A stretch of DNA of 64,000 bases from JACDAN01 sp963721345. GTDB taxonomy: Bacteria > Actinomycetota > Thermoleophilia > Gaiellales > Gaiellaceae. Below, piece by piece: positions 50,901 through 60,119 of the stretch. The DNA lies in NCBI GenBank assembly GCA_963721345.1, contig CAVRIT010000001.1, positions 2,046,001-2,110,000 of the forward strand, read 5' to 3'. How positions within the stretch are numbered: the first letter of the stretch is position 1; each line of letters begins with the position of its first letter. Position numbers and translations under genes: made by a program. The notes under the pieces are model-generated. The model ran no database searches. It was not told where the DNA came from and saw only the letters and a list, made by a program, of their open reading frames with translations.

Positions 50901-51439
50901 TAGGGCGAGGAGCCGTCGACCGGGCCGAGCTCGAACTCGTAGCGCTTCGAGACGATCGACTGGGCCGAGCGTGCACCGGTCGGCTTGATCCACGCGGAGA
51001 CCGTCAGGTCGCCGGTCAGGCGGAGCCTGGTCGAGTCGGGCACCCGGACGTAGTCGTCGACGCCGTCGAACGAGATGCACTTGCCGCTCGGGCAGCCCGC
51101 CGCGACCCAGGTCGGGCTGTACTGCAGCGTGGCGTTGAGGCCGTTTCCGGAGCTGTCGGCGGTGGCTGTCCCGGCGCCCTCGTCGAACGCCCAGTGCCCT
51201 ACGAGCCCGGCTGATGGAGCCGCGCCGGCGGAATGAACCGATGCGGCGGCAAGCAGTACGGCGGCAAGGGCGGTTGCGCGACCTGGGCCTATCGTCGTCC
51301 TCCCGACTGGACGGTGCGGAGTCTGGGCTGGGAGTGGGACGGAACTTCTCGTCCATGGCTGTAACGGCTCGGCACCCCTTCGGGATTCGCCCTCTAGGCC
51401 GAACGGCCTATTGAACGCAGCGCCGCAATCGACGAACAT
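47912..51439 (-). CDS. Secreted LamG-sorbosone dehydrogenase-Ig-LamG protein (start unresolved)
   Basis: About 1130-1175 aa. Order: signal peptide (ATALAAVLLAAASVHSAGA), LamG 1 (GLVGHWAFDEGAGTATADSS), Pro linker, GSDH propeller (ASGLNRPTAMGMAPDGRIF), Ig-like domain (HPQSTTVAVGQSATFNV), His-rich module (FHHEEHVHPF), WSDGG module, LamG 2 (GLVGHWSFDEGAGSVAADSS). The two LamG copies are near-identical. The only canonical in-frame start is ATG 51439, which leaves an odd 45-residue prefix before the signal peptide. A GGGAGG 6 nt before ATA 51292 would start right at the signal peptide. Confidence 0.82.
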   Translation of the reverse strand: MFVDCGAAFNRPFGLEGESRRGAEPLQPWTRSSVPLPAQTPHRPVGRTTIGPGRATALAAVLLAAASVHSAGAAPSAGLVGHWAFDEGAGTATADSSGNGLNATLQYSPTWVAAGCPSGKCISFDGVDDYVRVPDSTRLRLTGDLTVSAWIKPTGARSAQSIVSKRYEFELGPVDGSSPYPLSWSHKQADGTLVSGRLADAVAPEVWQHVVLVRNGATRELRGYRNGALELSSSYAAAPGTSTYALNIGRNPGGTQRFRGLIDEVRIYDRALSESEVLELYGGPPPPPPPPPPPPPGPPPPPPPPPPPPPPPLPPPPPPPPPPPPPPPPPPGQREDVTIASGLNRPTAMGMAPDGRIFVAEQGGALRVIKNGTLLPTPFLSVQVTSTNERGLLGVAFDPNFAANRYVYVYYTAATSPVVNRVSRFTASSSNPDVAEPGSEVFVLNPIPSETGWHNGGAIHFGPDGRLYVAVGEGHHEDNAQSLTTLSGKLLRINADGSIPSDNPFYATTTGVYRSIWALGLRNPFTFDIQRGTGRIFINDVGENAYEEINEAWAGSSGGLNFGWPATEGPHADPRYQNPFHSYPQANGDCAITGGSFYDPATVNFPAQYVNDYFFADYCNGWIKSADIATRQVTTFLDIDRTRDPVDVKVGEDGSLYYLARGTSSVQRVRYLTTDQPPSIVSHPQSTTVAVGQSATFNVNASGSAPLAYRWQRNGVDIAGATSPSYTFANAQTGDDGAQFRVVVSNSFGTATSSPATLTVTTNRAPSASITVPAEGALYSAGQTIAYSGTATDPEQGTLSGASFSWRIDFHHEEHVHPFSPDTGGATGGSFDVPTGGHVDDDVWYRIHLTATDSGGLTSSTYRDVHPRTAAVTLTTGVPGLRLNLDSQPVTSPHTFRGVVGLERTIEAPSPQTVGGRTYEFVSWSDGGAASHTISSPSADTTYTATFREVDAGPDTGLVGHWSFDEGAGSVAADSSGNGLDGALQYKPTWAASASCVSGNCLSFDGADDYVRIPDSPPLKLTGDLTVSAWIKPTGARSVQSIVSKRYEFELGPVGGASPYPLSWSHKESDGTLLSGQLASTVSPEQWQHVVLVRDGTTREVRGYRNGVLALSSTYAAPPATSTYPLNIGRNPGGMQRFRGLIDEVRVYDRMLTATEVDELSRAAAPAAFFGFPSF
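47942..48575 (-). repeat. LamG-encoding duplication, partner at about 50590-51215
   Basis: The C-terminal LamG module repeats the N-terminal one of the same gene with long identical stretches (SAWIKPTGARSAQSIVSKR versus SAWIKPTGARSVQSIVSKR). The two arms flank the propeller, so recombination between them could delete it. Confidence 0.75.
50446..50596 (-). repeat. Triplet repeat encoding a polyproline linker
   Basis: GGC/GGA/GGG triplets on the plus strand encode about 45 consecutive residues, almost all Pro, between LamG 1 and the propeller. This is a microsatellite-like tract prone to length change. Confidence 0.8.
51374..51410. promoter_or_regulatory. Hairpins in the divergent region of two LamG genes
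   Basis: TAGGCC-GAAC-GGCCTA (51395-51410) and CCC-CTTC-GGG (51375-51384) are adjacent stems between the two divergent secreted-protein genes. They could be leader RNA structures of the minus-strand gene or operator sites. Confidence 0.3.
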
Positions 51440-51498
51440 CCCGCGCTCGTGCGAGCCGCCGCGCACTGCGGCCGCTCTCGCGACTGCGGAGGGAGCCA

Positions 51499-54400
51499 TG
51501 TTGGGAAGTCGAGCGGGGGCCGCTTCGACCCTTGGGCGACGCCTATGGCTGATCGCGGTTAGCGTCGCCCTGCTGGTTCCGTCGGGCGGGGCTGCGGCGC
51601 CGGTGTCCTACGCCGACGCGATCCTGGCCGACGCGCCTCGCGGCTACTGGCGCCTGGGCGATACCGGGGGCTCACCCGCCGCCGATGCGTCCGGTTTCGG
51701 GAGCCCGGGAACCTATGCGGGCGGTGCGGCGGCCGGGGCGCCGGGCGCCGTTCCCGGCGACGCGGCGTTGCGGCTCGACGGAGTCAACGACCTCGTGACG
51801 ATGGGGGATCCCGCCTCGGGAGTGCTCGACTTCGGCGCGGGCGACTTCTCCGTCGAGTTCTGGATCCGCACGGCGTTCAACGGAGAACGCACGCTCGTGG
51901 CGAAGCGCGGCCCATCGGGCGGCTCATGGCTGCTGACCGTCACCGACGACACCGGCCACGCCGGACAGATCCGCGCCGGGATCAGCGACGGCGTCGTCGG
52001 GAGGCAGGTTTACAGCACGCGCGCGATCGACGATGGCGCGTGGCACCACGTCGTCGTGGTGGTCGAACGGGCGGTCGCACTGCGCTTCTACGTCGACGGG
52101 GCGCCGGCCGGCACGGCCGCCAACCCTCCCGCAGGCAGCGTGAGCAATGCGGGCGCCTTCCAGCTCGGCAAGGTCAGCGGCTACGCCTACCTGAACGGTG
52201 ACCTCGACGAGGTCGCCGTCTACGACTCCGCGCTCACCGCGGAACGCGTCGAGGCACACTTCGAGGCCGCCGAGCCGAATCTCCCGCCGCTCGTGACGGT
52301 CGTCTCCGGCCCCGAGAACCCGACGTCGTCGACAGACGCGATCTTTTCGTTCTTCGCCGGCGAGCCGGCGTCGCTTCGAATGCGCCCTCGACGCCGGGGC
52401 ATACGCACCGTGCGAGAGCCCTCACGGCGTAGCGGGCGTGTCCGAAGGGACACACGTCTTTCGTGTCCGTGGCACCGATCTCGCGGGCAGCACCGGCCCA
52501 GCCGCCAGCTATGTGTGGCGCGTAGACACCACCGCGCCGCCGGCGCCGACGATCACCGCCGCGCCGTCAGACCCGTCGAACGACCCGGAGGACACGATCT
52601 CGTTCACCGGCGAGCCCGGCGCGGCTTTCGCGTGTCGTCTCGACAGCGGCGACTTCACCGCCTGCTCGAGCCCGTACCCGTACGCGGGCCTCGCCGACGG
52701 GCCCCACCTGTTCGAGGTGAAGGCGCGCGACGCCGCCGGCAACGAGGGCGAGGGAGCGCGTGTGAGCTGGCTGCTCGACACGGTCGACCCCGCGCCGCCG
52801 GTTCTCACGGGTGCTCCGGACGACCTCACCACCGCGGGAGACGCCACCTTCACCTTCACCCTCGTCGAGGGTGTCGGGCTCCTCTGCCGGCTCGACGGCA
52901 GCGCCTTCGCGCCCTGCTCGAGCCCCCAGACCTACCTGGGCCTGCCGGATGATCGGCACGTCTTCGATGTTCGGTCCGTCGACGAGGCCGGGAACGGCAG
53001 CGAGCCGGTTCGGTTCACGTGGACGATCGAGCGGGGGCCGCCAGCGCCCGTGGTCGAGTCCGGGCCCGCAAGCCTCACGACGACGACACACGCGAGCCTG
53101 TCTTTCTCGGATACCGAGGCCGACGTTGCGTTCGAATGCCGGCTCGACGGGACTGGGTTCGCCCCGTGTGCGAGCCCCGAGCTCTACTCGGACCTCGCAG
53201 ACGGAACCCACGCCTTCCAGGTCAGGGCGTTCTCGCCCGAGGGCTACGACAGCCCGACGACGACCTGGGAGTGGACGGTCGACACCGCGGGGCCATCCCC
53301 TCCGACGTTCAGCGAGCGCCCGTCCGGCTCCGTAGCGTCGAGCAGCGCGCGCTTCGCATTCTCCGACGGGAGCGGCGAGCCGGCCGCCTTGGGCGCCGCG
53401 CTGCCGGCGCCGCTCACCGAGTCGACCGGAGCCACCCACTACGTCTCGCCGACGGGGTCGGACGCGGGGCCAGGGACCGTGGAGGAGCCATGGCGCTCAG
53501 TGCAGAAGGCGCTCGACACGCTCGCGCCGGGCGAGCGGGCGCTCGTGCGAGCCGGCGTCTATCCGGCGAACCTCCGCATGGATCGCGCCGGGACGGCCGA
53601 TACGCCGATCTCGGTCGAGGCGTACCCGGGCGAGCGGCCCGTCCTCACCCCGAACCCCGCCTCGCCGAGCTTCCCGATCCGGATCACCTCCAGCGGCGCG
53701 TTCTTCCGGCTGCGCGGCTTCGTGATCGAGGAGGCGACCGGCGCGAGCACGGCGGACGTCTACATCTCCAACACCTCCCACGACATCGAGATCTCCGGCA
53801 ACGAGATCCGCGGCTCCGACTCGCACGGGATCCTGCTGGACGGGGGGACCGCTCGGGTGCAGATCCTCGGCAACCGAATCCACCACAACGGCAGCACCGC
53901 CGGCTTGGCGCAGGACCACGGGATCTACTTCCAGGGCACGAACCACCTCGCTGCGGACAACGTCATCCACGACCATCCGTTCGGCTTCGGGATCCAGGTC
54001 TTCGACGAGAACCAGGGCTCGATCGTCGCGCACAACACGATCGTCAGGAGCGGCAGGTCAGGGATCGTCCTGGGCGGGGCCGAGGGAGTCGACGGCATCC
54101 AGGTCGTCGGCAACGTCCTCGCCTTCAACAGCCGCTGGGGGCTGGCCTACGACTCCGTTCCGCCGACGAACTCCAGGGCCGACCACAACCTGCTGTTCGG
54201 GAACGACGACGGCGGCGTGCAGCCGGGCGGGTTGGGCATCGACCTCTCCGGCGGCAACCTCGAGGCTGATCCGCGCTTCACCAGCCTCAGCCAGCGCGAC
54301 CTCCGGCTGCTCGAGGGCAGCCCCGGGATCGGCGCGGGGCTCGCAGCCTTCGCCCGCCCCCGGGACGCGACCGGCCGGAGCCGCGAGCTCGGCGGCCTTC

Positions 54401-56364
54401 CCGACCTCGGCGCGCTCGAGACCGGCGTCGCGTTCGAGTGCAGCGTCGACGGCTCGTCGTTTGTCCCGTGCGAGAGCCCGCGGACGCTCGACGGGCTCGG
54501 CGAGGGGCCGCATACGTTCGACGTCCGCGGCGTAGACGACGCCGGGAATGCAGGCGCGGTCGAGCCGGCCTCGTGGGCCGTCGACACGACCGCGCCGACG
54601 ACGTCGATCGTCGACGGCCCGGGTGACCCCAGCAACGACGGCGCGCCGAGCTTCGACTTTGCGGCGAGCGAGGTCGGCGTCGCGTTCGCGTGCAGGCTCG
54701 ACGACGGCGATTTCGAGCCGTGCTCGAGCCCCCATGGTTACGCGGCTCAAGCGGACGGGCTTCACCGCTTCGAGGTCTCGGCGACCGACCCGGCGGGGAA
54801 CGCGGGCCCCGCCGCGAGCTACTCGTGGACGCTCGACACCGTGCCGCCGGACCCGCCGGTGGTGACGGGCCCGCCGGCGCTGACGGCGCTGTCGTCGGCG
54901 GAGTTGACGGTGTCGGGCGACGGGATCCACTGCCGGCTCGACAGCGCCCCGTTCGCGCCGTGTTCCAGCGTTGTGTCGTACGCGGGGCTCGCGGACGGAC
55001 AGCACGTCTTCGAGGCCGTCGCACGCGACGCGGCGGACAACGAGAGCGCTGTCGTCGCCCATGTCTGGACCGTCGACACCGCACCTCCGCCCGTACCCGT
55101 CGTGACGTCTGGGCCGGACGTTCTCACGAGGTCCACCGAGGCCGCTTTCGTCTTCGGGAGCGCCGAGTCCGGCGCGGCCTATCGCTGCCGCCTGGAAGAT
55201 TCGAGCCTTACGGCATGCTCGAGCCCGCAGTCCTTCGTCGGGCTCGGAGACGGCGCTCACCGCTTCGAGGTCGTCGCGGTCGACGCCGCGGGGAACACGA
55301 GCGCTCTTGCGAGCTGGGACTGGACCGTGGACGCGACCGCTCCGGCCGCGCCGGCGATCCTCTCCGGGCCGCCCGCCTCGACCGAATCGACCTCGGCGAG
55401 CTTCGAGCTCTCCGGCGAGCCCGGCGCAGCGTTGCTCTGCCGTCTCGATCTCGGTGAGCTCGCCGAGTGCGTGAGCCCCGCCGCGTACGCCGGGCTCGCT
55501 GTCGGCGACCACACCTTCGCGGTGCAGGCCCGCGACGCCGCCGGGAACGAAAGCGCGCTCGTGATCCACTCCTGGACGGTGCTGGCGCCTCCTCCGCCGC
55601 CACCGCCACCGCCACCGCCACCGCCACCGCCACCGCCACCGCCACCACCGCCGCCGCCACCACCACCACCACCGCCGCCACCACCACCGGTGACGTACGC
55701 CGACGTCGTGCTCGCGGACGCTCCGCTCGGCTACTGGCGGCTGGGCGAAGCGTCCGGCGTCGTCGTCGCCGATGCCTCGGGCTTCGGGACGAACGGCACG
55801 CTCGCCGGCGGCGTCGTCCTGGGTGTCGCGGGGGCGCTCGTCAGCGACGCCAATCCTGCTGCCCGCCTCGACGGGACGAACGACCTCGTCTCGATGGGCG
55901 ACCCGGCTACGGGCACGCTTGACTTCGGGACCGGCGACATCTCCGTGGAGCTGTGGGCGAAGAGCTCGGTGAACGGCGAACGGACGCTGATCGGAAAGCG
56001 GTCATCCGGGCCAGGCTGGCTCTTGACGGTCACCGACGACCCGGGCCGGGCAGGCACGGTCAGGGCCGTCCTCGCCGACGGCTCCGTCACGCGCCAGGCG
56101 TACAGCTCCACACGCGTGGACGACGGCGCCTGGCACCACGTGGCCGTCGTCTTCGACCGCGAGACCGGGATCTCGTTCTTCGTCGACGGCGCGGCCGCGG
56201 GCTCGACGCCGGCGCCGTCGGCGGGCAGCGTCAGCAACTCGGTCCCCTTCCAGATCGGCAAGGCGAGCGGCTACGGCTACTACCGCGGAGACGTCGACGA
56301 GGTCGCCGTCTACGGCGCGGCGCTCAGCCCCGCGCGCGTGCGCGCTCACTTCGACGCGCGCTAG
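51499..56364 (+). CDS. Secreted LamG / Ig-like repeats / nested beta-helix / LamG protein (frame-shifted)
   Basis: About 1621 aa after correction. ATG 51499 has GGAGGGAG 2 nt upstream. Order: signal peptide, LamG 1, Ig-like repeats of the type FxCRLDxxxFxPCxSP ... DGxHxFEVxAxDAAGN, a parallel beta-helix of about 330 aa (53430-54425), five more repeats, Pro linker, LamG 2 (YADVVLADAPLGYWRLGEA). The frame changes by one base near 52373: FSFFAGEPAS must join ECALDAGAYAPCESP, which needs one surplus C removed in GTCGCTTCG. The repeats resemble adhesin stalks. The beta-helix (NNxxx ladder, HGIYFQGTNHLAADN) is of pectate-lyase/DUF1565 type. Confidence 0.82.
55588..55689 (+). repeat. CCGCCA-type triplet repeat encoding a polyproline linker
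   Basis: About 33 consecutive Pro codons before the C-terminal LamG, mostly alternating CCG and CCA. Confidence 0.85.
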
Positions 56365-58187
56365 GGCCGCTCGTAGGCGCCGGCGTCGGGCGCGGCGCCC
56401 TGCGGACGCGTACGGCTCTCGAAGTCGTCGCCGGGCGAGTAGTTCGCGAGGCCGTAGTCGATGGCGGGGCTGCCCGCCTGCAGGTGGAGATCACGCGCCG
56501 TGTAGTTCACGAACAGCGGGTCGCTCGTCCGGTTCCCGCCGGCGTAGCTGAGCCCCGCGCATCCCGTCCTCGTCGGCCCGTAGTCGTTCCCGAAGAGCAC
56601 GTTGTGGTCGGCGAGGGAGCTCGTGGGGCAGCTCGAGTCGTGGCTGATCCCCCACTGGCTGTTGAACGCGAAGACGTTGTTGTGCACGCGCACCCCGCTG
56701 ACCCCGCCCGAGCCGCCGACGACGATCCCGGAGTGCCCGGCGCCGGTGATCGTGTTGCCGGTGACGATCGCCCGGTCGCCCTTGTCGTAGACCTGCATGC
56801 CGAAGCCCTCGGGGTGGTCGTGGATCAGGTTGTTGGCAACCAGGTGGTCGTCGCCCTGCAGGTAGATGCCGTGCGACTGGTGGGCGATCCCCTCGCCGTT
56901 GTGGTGGATCCAGTTGCCGAGGATCTGGGCGTGGTGGGACTCCTCGGCGGTGTAGACGCCCTGGTCGCGCCCGTTGGTCACCTCGTTGCGGGAGACCTCG
57001 ACGTGGTGGCCGTAGATGTCGACGTTTCCGCCCGAGGTGCCGGGCGAGTCCTGCAGGCGGAAGCCGCGGAAGCGGAAGTAGGCCCCCGTGGAGCCGACGA
57101 CGAGCGGATGGCCGCCGGCCGAGTCGACCACGGGCTTCTCGCCGGGATAGGCCTCGACCGTGATCGGCGCCGCGGCGGTGCCGGCCCTCGTCATCGACAG
57201 GTTCTCGGCGTAGGTGCCTGCCCGGACAAGCGCCCGCTGGCCGGCGGCGAGCGTGCTCAGCGCCTTCTGGATCGTCCGCCAGGGCTGGGCTGAGCTTCCC
57301 GGGTTCGAGTCGGAGCCGGTGGTCGCGACGTAGAAGGTCGTGCCGGTCGATGCGGGAAGCCTCGGCGGCAGCGAGTCACCGTCGTCCGGCGGCGGGGGCG
57401 GCGGCGGCTGGGGGCCCGGCGGGGCCGGTGGGGGTGGAGGAGGCGGCGGCGGAGGCAGCTTCGGCTTGGGGGGACCGGTTCTCGGAGGGATCGCGACGAC
57501 CTGAGCGACCAGAACGCTCCTCCGCGACGCGGCCGAGACAGCACCCAGAGGAGTCCTGCCTCCGGCGCTTACGCCGTCTGCCGCCAGCGCGCTCACGCCG
57601 CCGCCGGTCATCCGAAAGCGCACACGGGTCCGAGTGGGGGGTCGCAGCGCGGCGCGTCCGGTAACGAGCACGAATGCAACGACTCGGGCCGACCTCGACG
57701 TCTGCACCGGCCTGGGAACGACTCGTCGGCTGTTTCGAGCGACGCGGCCACTGTGCGCGGCCAGCCTGGCGCCGGTTTGGGCGTACGCGAGCAAGCCCCC
57801 GGCTGCCGCCACCGCGCGGCGGAAGCGCCAGCGGTAGGCGCTCGGTTCGTTCTTCGTCGCGACCCGGTGGTAGAGGGACTGCGACAGGCCGGCGCCGTCG
57901 CGACGCAACAGCTTCCACCCGCGCGGCGCCGAGATCGAGCCGCTGTTCGCGAGCCTGACCGCGACGGCGGCGACGAGGAGGTTGCCCTCCCGCACTCGAG
58001 CCGGAACCCTCAGCCGTAGCGTCTTCGAGCGACGAACAACCCCGGTTGAGGCGCCGACGAGCGTGGGCGGTTCGGCGGTCGCCGTGTCTTTCGCGACCGC
58101 CGGGACCCCGGCGGAAGGGAGCACGGCGACCCCGGCGGCGGCGAGGCAGGCGACGACGACGAGATCTCTTGGGCGGCGCGAGACCAT
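56361..58187 (-). CDS. Secreted parallel beta-helix protein
   Basis: 608 aa. Signal peptide MVSRRPRDLVVVACLAAAGVA; an N-terminal beta domain to about residue 235; a Pro-rich linker (PKLPPPPPPPPPPAPPGPQ); then a right-handed beta-helix of about 330 aa starting FYVATTGSDSNPGSSAQPWRT. The helix is closely related to the beta-helix inside the convergent neighbour (both have AYPGE-PV, YRDD-type and HHNG blocks). The stop shares CTAG 56361-56364 with that neighbour. A polysaccharide-binding or lyase role is inferred. Confidence 0.82.
   Translation of the reverse strand: MVSRRPRDLVVVACLAAAGVAVLPSAGVPAVAKDTATAEPPTLVGASTGVVRRSKTLRLRVPARVREGNLLVAAVAVRLANSGSISAPRGWKLLRRDGAGLSQSLYHRVATKNEPSAYRWRFRRAVAAAGGLLAYAQTGARLAAHSGRVARNSRRVVPRPVQTSRSARVVAFVLVTGRAALRPPTRTRVRFRMTGGGVSALAADGVSAGGRTPLGAVSAASRRSVLVAQVVAIPPRTGPPKPKLPPPPPPPPPPAPPGPQPPPPPPPDDGDSLPPRLPASTGTTFYVATTGSDSNPGSSAQPWRTIQKALSTLAAGQRALVRAGTYAENLSMTRAGTAAAPITVEAYPGEKPVVDSAGGHPLVVGSTGAYFRFRGFRLQDSPGTSGGNVDIYGHHVEVSRNEVTNGRDQGVYTAEESHHAQILGNWIHHNGEGIAHQSHGIYLQGDDHLVANNLIHDHPEGFGMQVYDKGDRAIVTGNTITGAGHSGIVVGGSGGVSGVRVHNNVFAFNSQWGISHDSSCPTSSLADHNVLFGNDYGPTRTGCAGLSYAGGNRTSDPLFVNYTARDLHLQAGSPAIDYGLANYSPGDDFESRTRPQGAAPDAGAYERP
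57387..57459 (-). repeat. Gly/Pro triplet tract encoding a proline linker
   Basis: GGC/GGG-rich tract on the plus strand giving Pro-rich sequence between the two domains of the beta-helix protein. Confidence 0.7.
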
Positions 58188-58282
58188 CTGCAGAAGATCG
58201 GCACTCGGTCGAAAGCGCCTTAGGCGCCCAGGGCCGAGCCGGGGGCCAGCCTAGCCGCGATCCCTCGAAGGCGCGGTACGCA

Positions 58283-58325
58283 GGCAGTTTGCAAAATTGC
58301 CGAAAACCACCTTTTAGTTGTGGTT
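58283..58325. promoter_or_regulatory. AT-richer patch with two hairpins upstream of the vWA/LamG gene
   Basis: GGCA...TGCC (58283-58301) and AACCAC-CTTTTAGTT-GTGGTT (58305-58325) lie in the 176-bp region between two divergent secreted-protein genes. It is one of the few AT-rich spots in the window and a likely promoter/operator. Confidence 0.4.
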
Positions 58326-58363
58326 GGAATCTGGTAGAACCGGTCAATCTTTTCGTGCGGCGA

Positions 58364-60044
58364 ATGCAGCGCGTGCGCGCGGGAAGTTGGGTCTTCGAGG
58401 GAAGGGACGCCGTACTGAACGCTTTCCGTGTTCGCGGTCGCCGATGGCGCGGTCTCGGCCTGCTCGCCGCTTCCAGCGCTGCGCTGCTCTGCTCCGCCTC
58501 TTCTGCGCTGGGCGAATCCGCGCCGATGGGCTCGGGCAAGACCATCGTGTTCGGACTGACGCGGTCCGGAACCGCCGGCGTCACGGGCGGCGCCTGCGGG
58601 ACGCGCCTGCAGTGCTTCAAGAGCGCGATCACCGAAGCCACTGCGGCGACCGCGCCGTCGGTCGAGCAGGCGGGCCTCGTGAGCATCAACGTCGCCGACC
58701 CGGATCAGGACGTCAACATGAAGCTCAGCGGCAAGCAGCTCCTGATTCCACCCGACGCAGATCCGAACACGAACGGAAAGGCGGACTATGCGGAGGCCGT
58801 CGCGAAGATCTCGCTGGGCGGCGGCACCTGCTACACGTGCTCGCTCCAGGCTGCGAAGCGCGAGCTCGACGCCGGCGCCAGAGCGGGCTCGGACAAGATG
58901 ATCGTGCTCGTCGCAGAGCGCGCGAACATGTTCGCGTCGACCGGGTACACGTCAGGCGGGACGGCGACCGGCTACCCGCCGATGACCCTCGCGGGCATGG
59001 CCGGGCAGTTCGACTCGAAGACCGTGATCCACACCTACGCCGTCGGACCGGACCTGACGTGCGACTCCGACCCGTACGGCTACGGCAGCCTCCGCGAGGT
59101 CGCCGCCGTCACGCCCGGGGGCGTCTGCCGCTCGTTCGCGAGCTTCGAGAGCCTGGGTGCGGTGTTGATCGAGACGGTCATGGGCGGTGCGCCGCCGCCA
59201 CCGCCACCGCCACCTCCGCCACCTCCGCCACCTCCGCCACCTCCGCCACCTCCGCCTCCTCCGCCACCTCCGCCTCCGCCTCCGCCTCCGCCTCCACCTC
59301 CGCCTCCTCCGCCACCTCCCCCTCCTCCTCCGCCACCCCCGCCACCTCCGCCTCCGCCACCTGGCCCGACGGGCCCGTACGCCGACGAAGATCCGCGCGG
59401 ACGCTCCGAGCGCCTACTGGCGGCTCGGCGAGCTCACGGGGACGGCGTTCCTCGAGGACCAGGCGCGCGCCGACGGCGCCTATAGCGGCGGAGTCGTGCC
59501 CGGCGTCGCCGGCAGGACGACCGACGGGAATGCCGCTGCCAGGTTCGACGGCGGAAACGACAAGGGCAGCGTTCCCGACAACGCCGGCCTCGACTTCGGC
59601 CTCGACGACTTCACCACCGAGGCGTGGATCAAGACGACGTTCAGCGGTGAGCGCGCAGTCTTCGGGAAGCGGTCGCTGATTACGACAGAGGCCTACTGGG
59701 CGGTCACGGTCACCGACGACTCGCATCACGACGGCCAGATCCGCGCTGCGTACTTCGACGGGGTCAACGTCCGCCACGCCTACTCGAGCGTGGGCGTTCT
59801 CGACGGCGCCTGGCACCACGTGGTGGTCTGGTACGACCGTGACGCCGGGATCACCGTCTCCGTCGACGGCGTCTCGACGTTCACGCCGCTGGCGATCGCA
59901 CCGGACGTGAGCAACACCGGCACCGTCGAGATTGGGAAGGCGCCGACGCACAACTACTTCAAGGGCGACCTCGACGAGGTGGCCCTCTACCGGGGGCTCG
60001 TGCCCGCCGCGCGTATCGCCGCGCACCGAGCGGCAGCAGGCTAG
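58364..60044 (+). CDS. Secreted vWA-like protein with polyproline linker and LamG domain (frame-shifted)
   Basis: Signal peptide FRVRGRRWRGLGLLAASSAA; a vWA-like domain (GSGKTIVFGLTRSGTAG ... SDKMIVLVAERANMF) with several Cys (TRLQCFKSAI, GGTCYTCSLQ); a long Pro linker; LamG (APSAYWRLGELTGTAFLED). The linker end YADE and the LamG start are one frame apart; removing one A in GACGAAGATC (59391-59393) joins them, giving about 559 aa. ATG 58364 is the canonical start, but CTG 58415 has GGGAAGGG 8 nt upstream and gives a cleaner signal peptide. Confidence 0.75.
59190..59365 (+). repeat. Long polyproline-encoding triplet repeat
   Basis: Nearly 60 Pro codons in CCG, CCA, CCT patterns (CCACCTCCG units), the longest of four such linkers in the window. 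Confidence 0.85.
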
Positions 60045-60119
60045 GCCGCCCGCATCGGGGGTTTGCGGCGACCCGAAGGTGCGCTAACGTCGAGAAGCAG
60101 GAAGGGGGTTGACCCGCGC

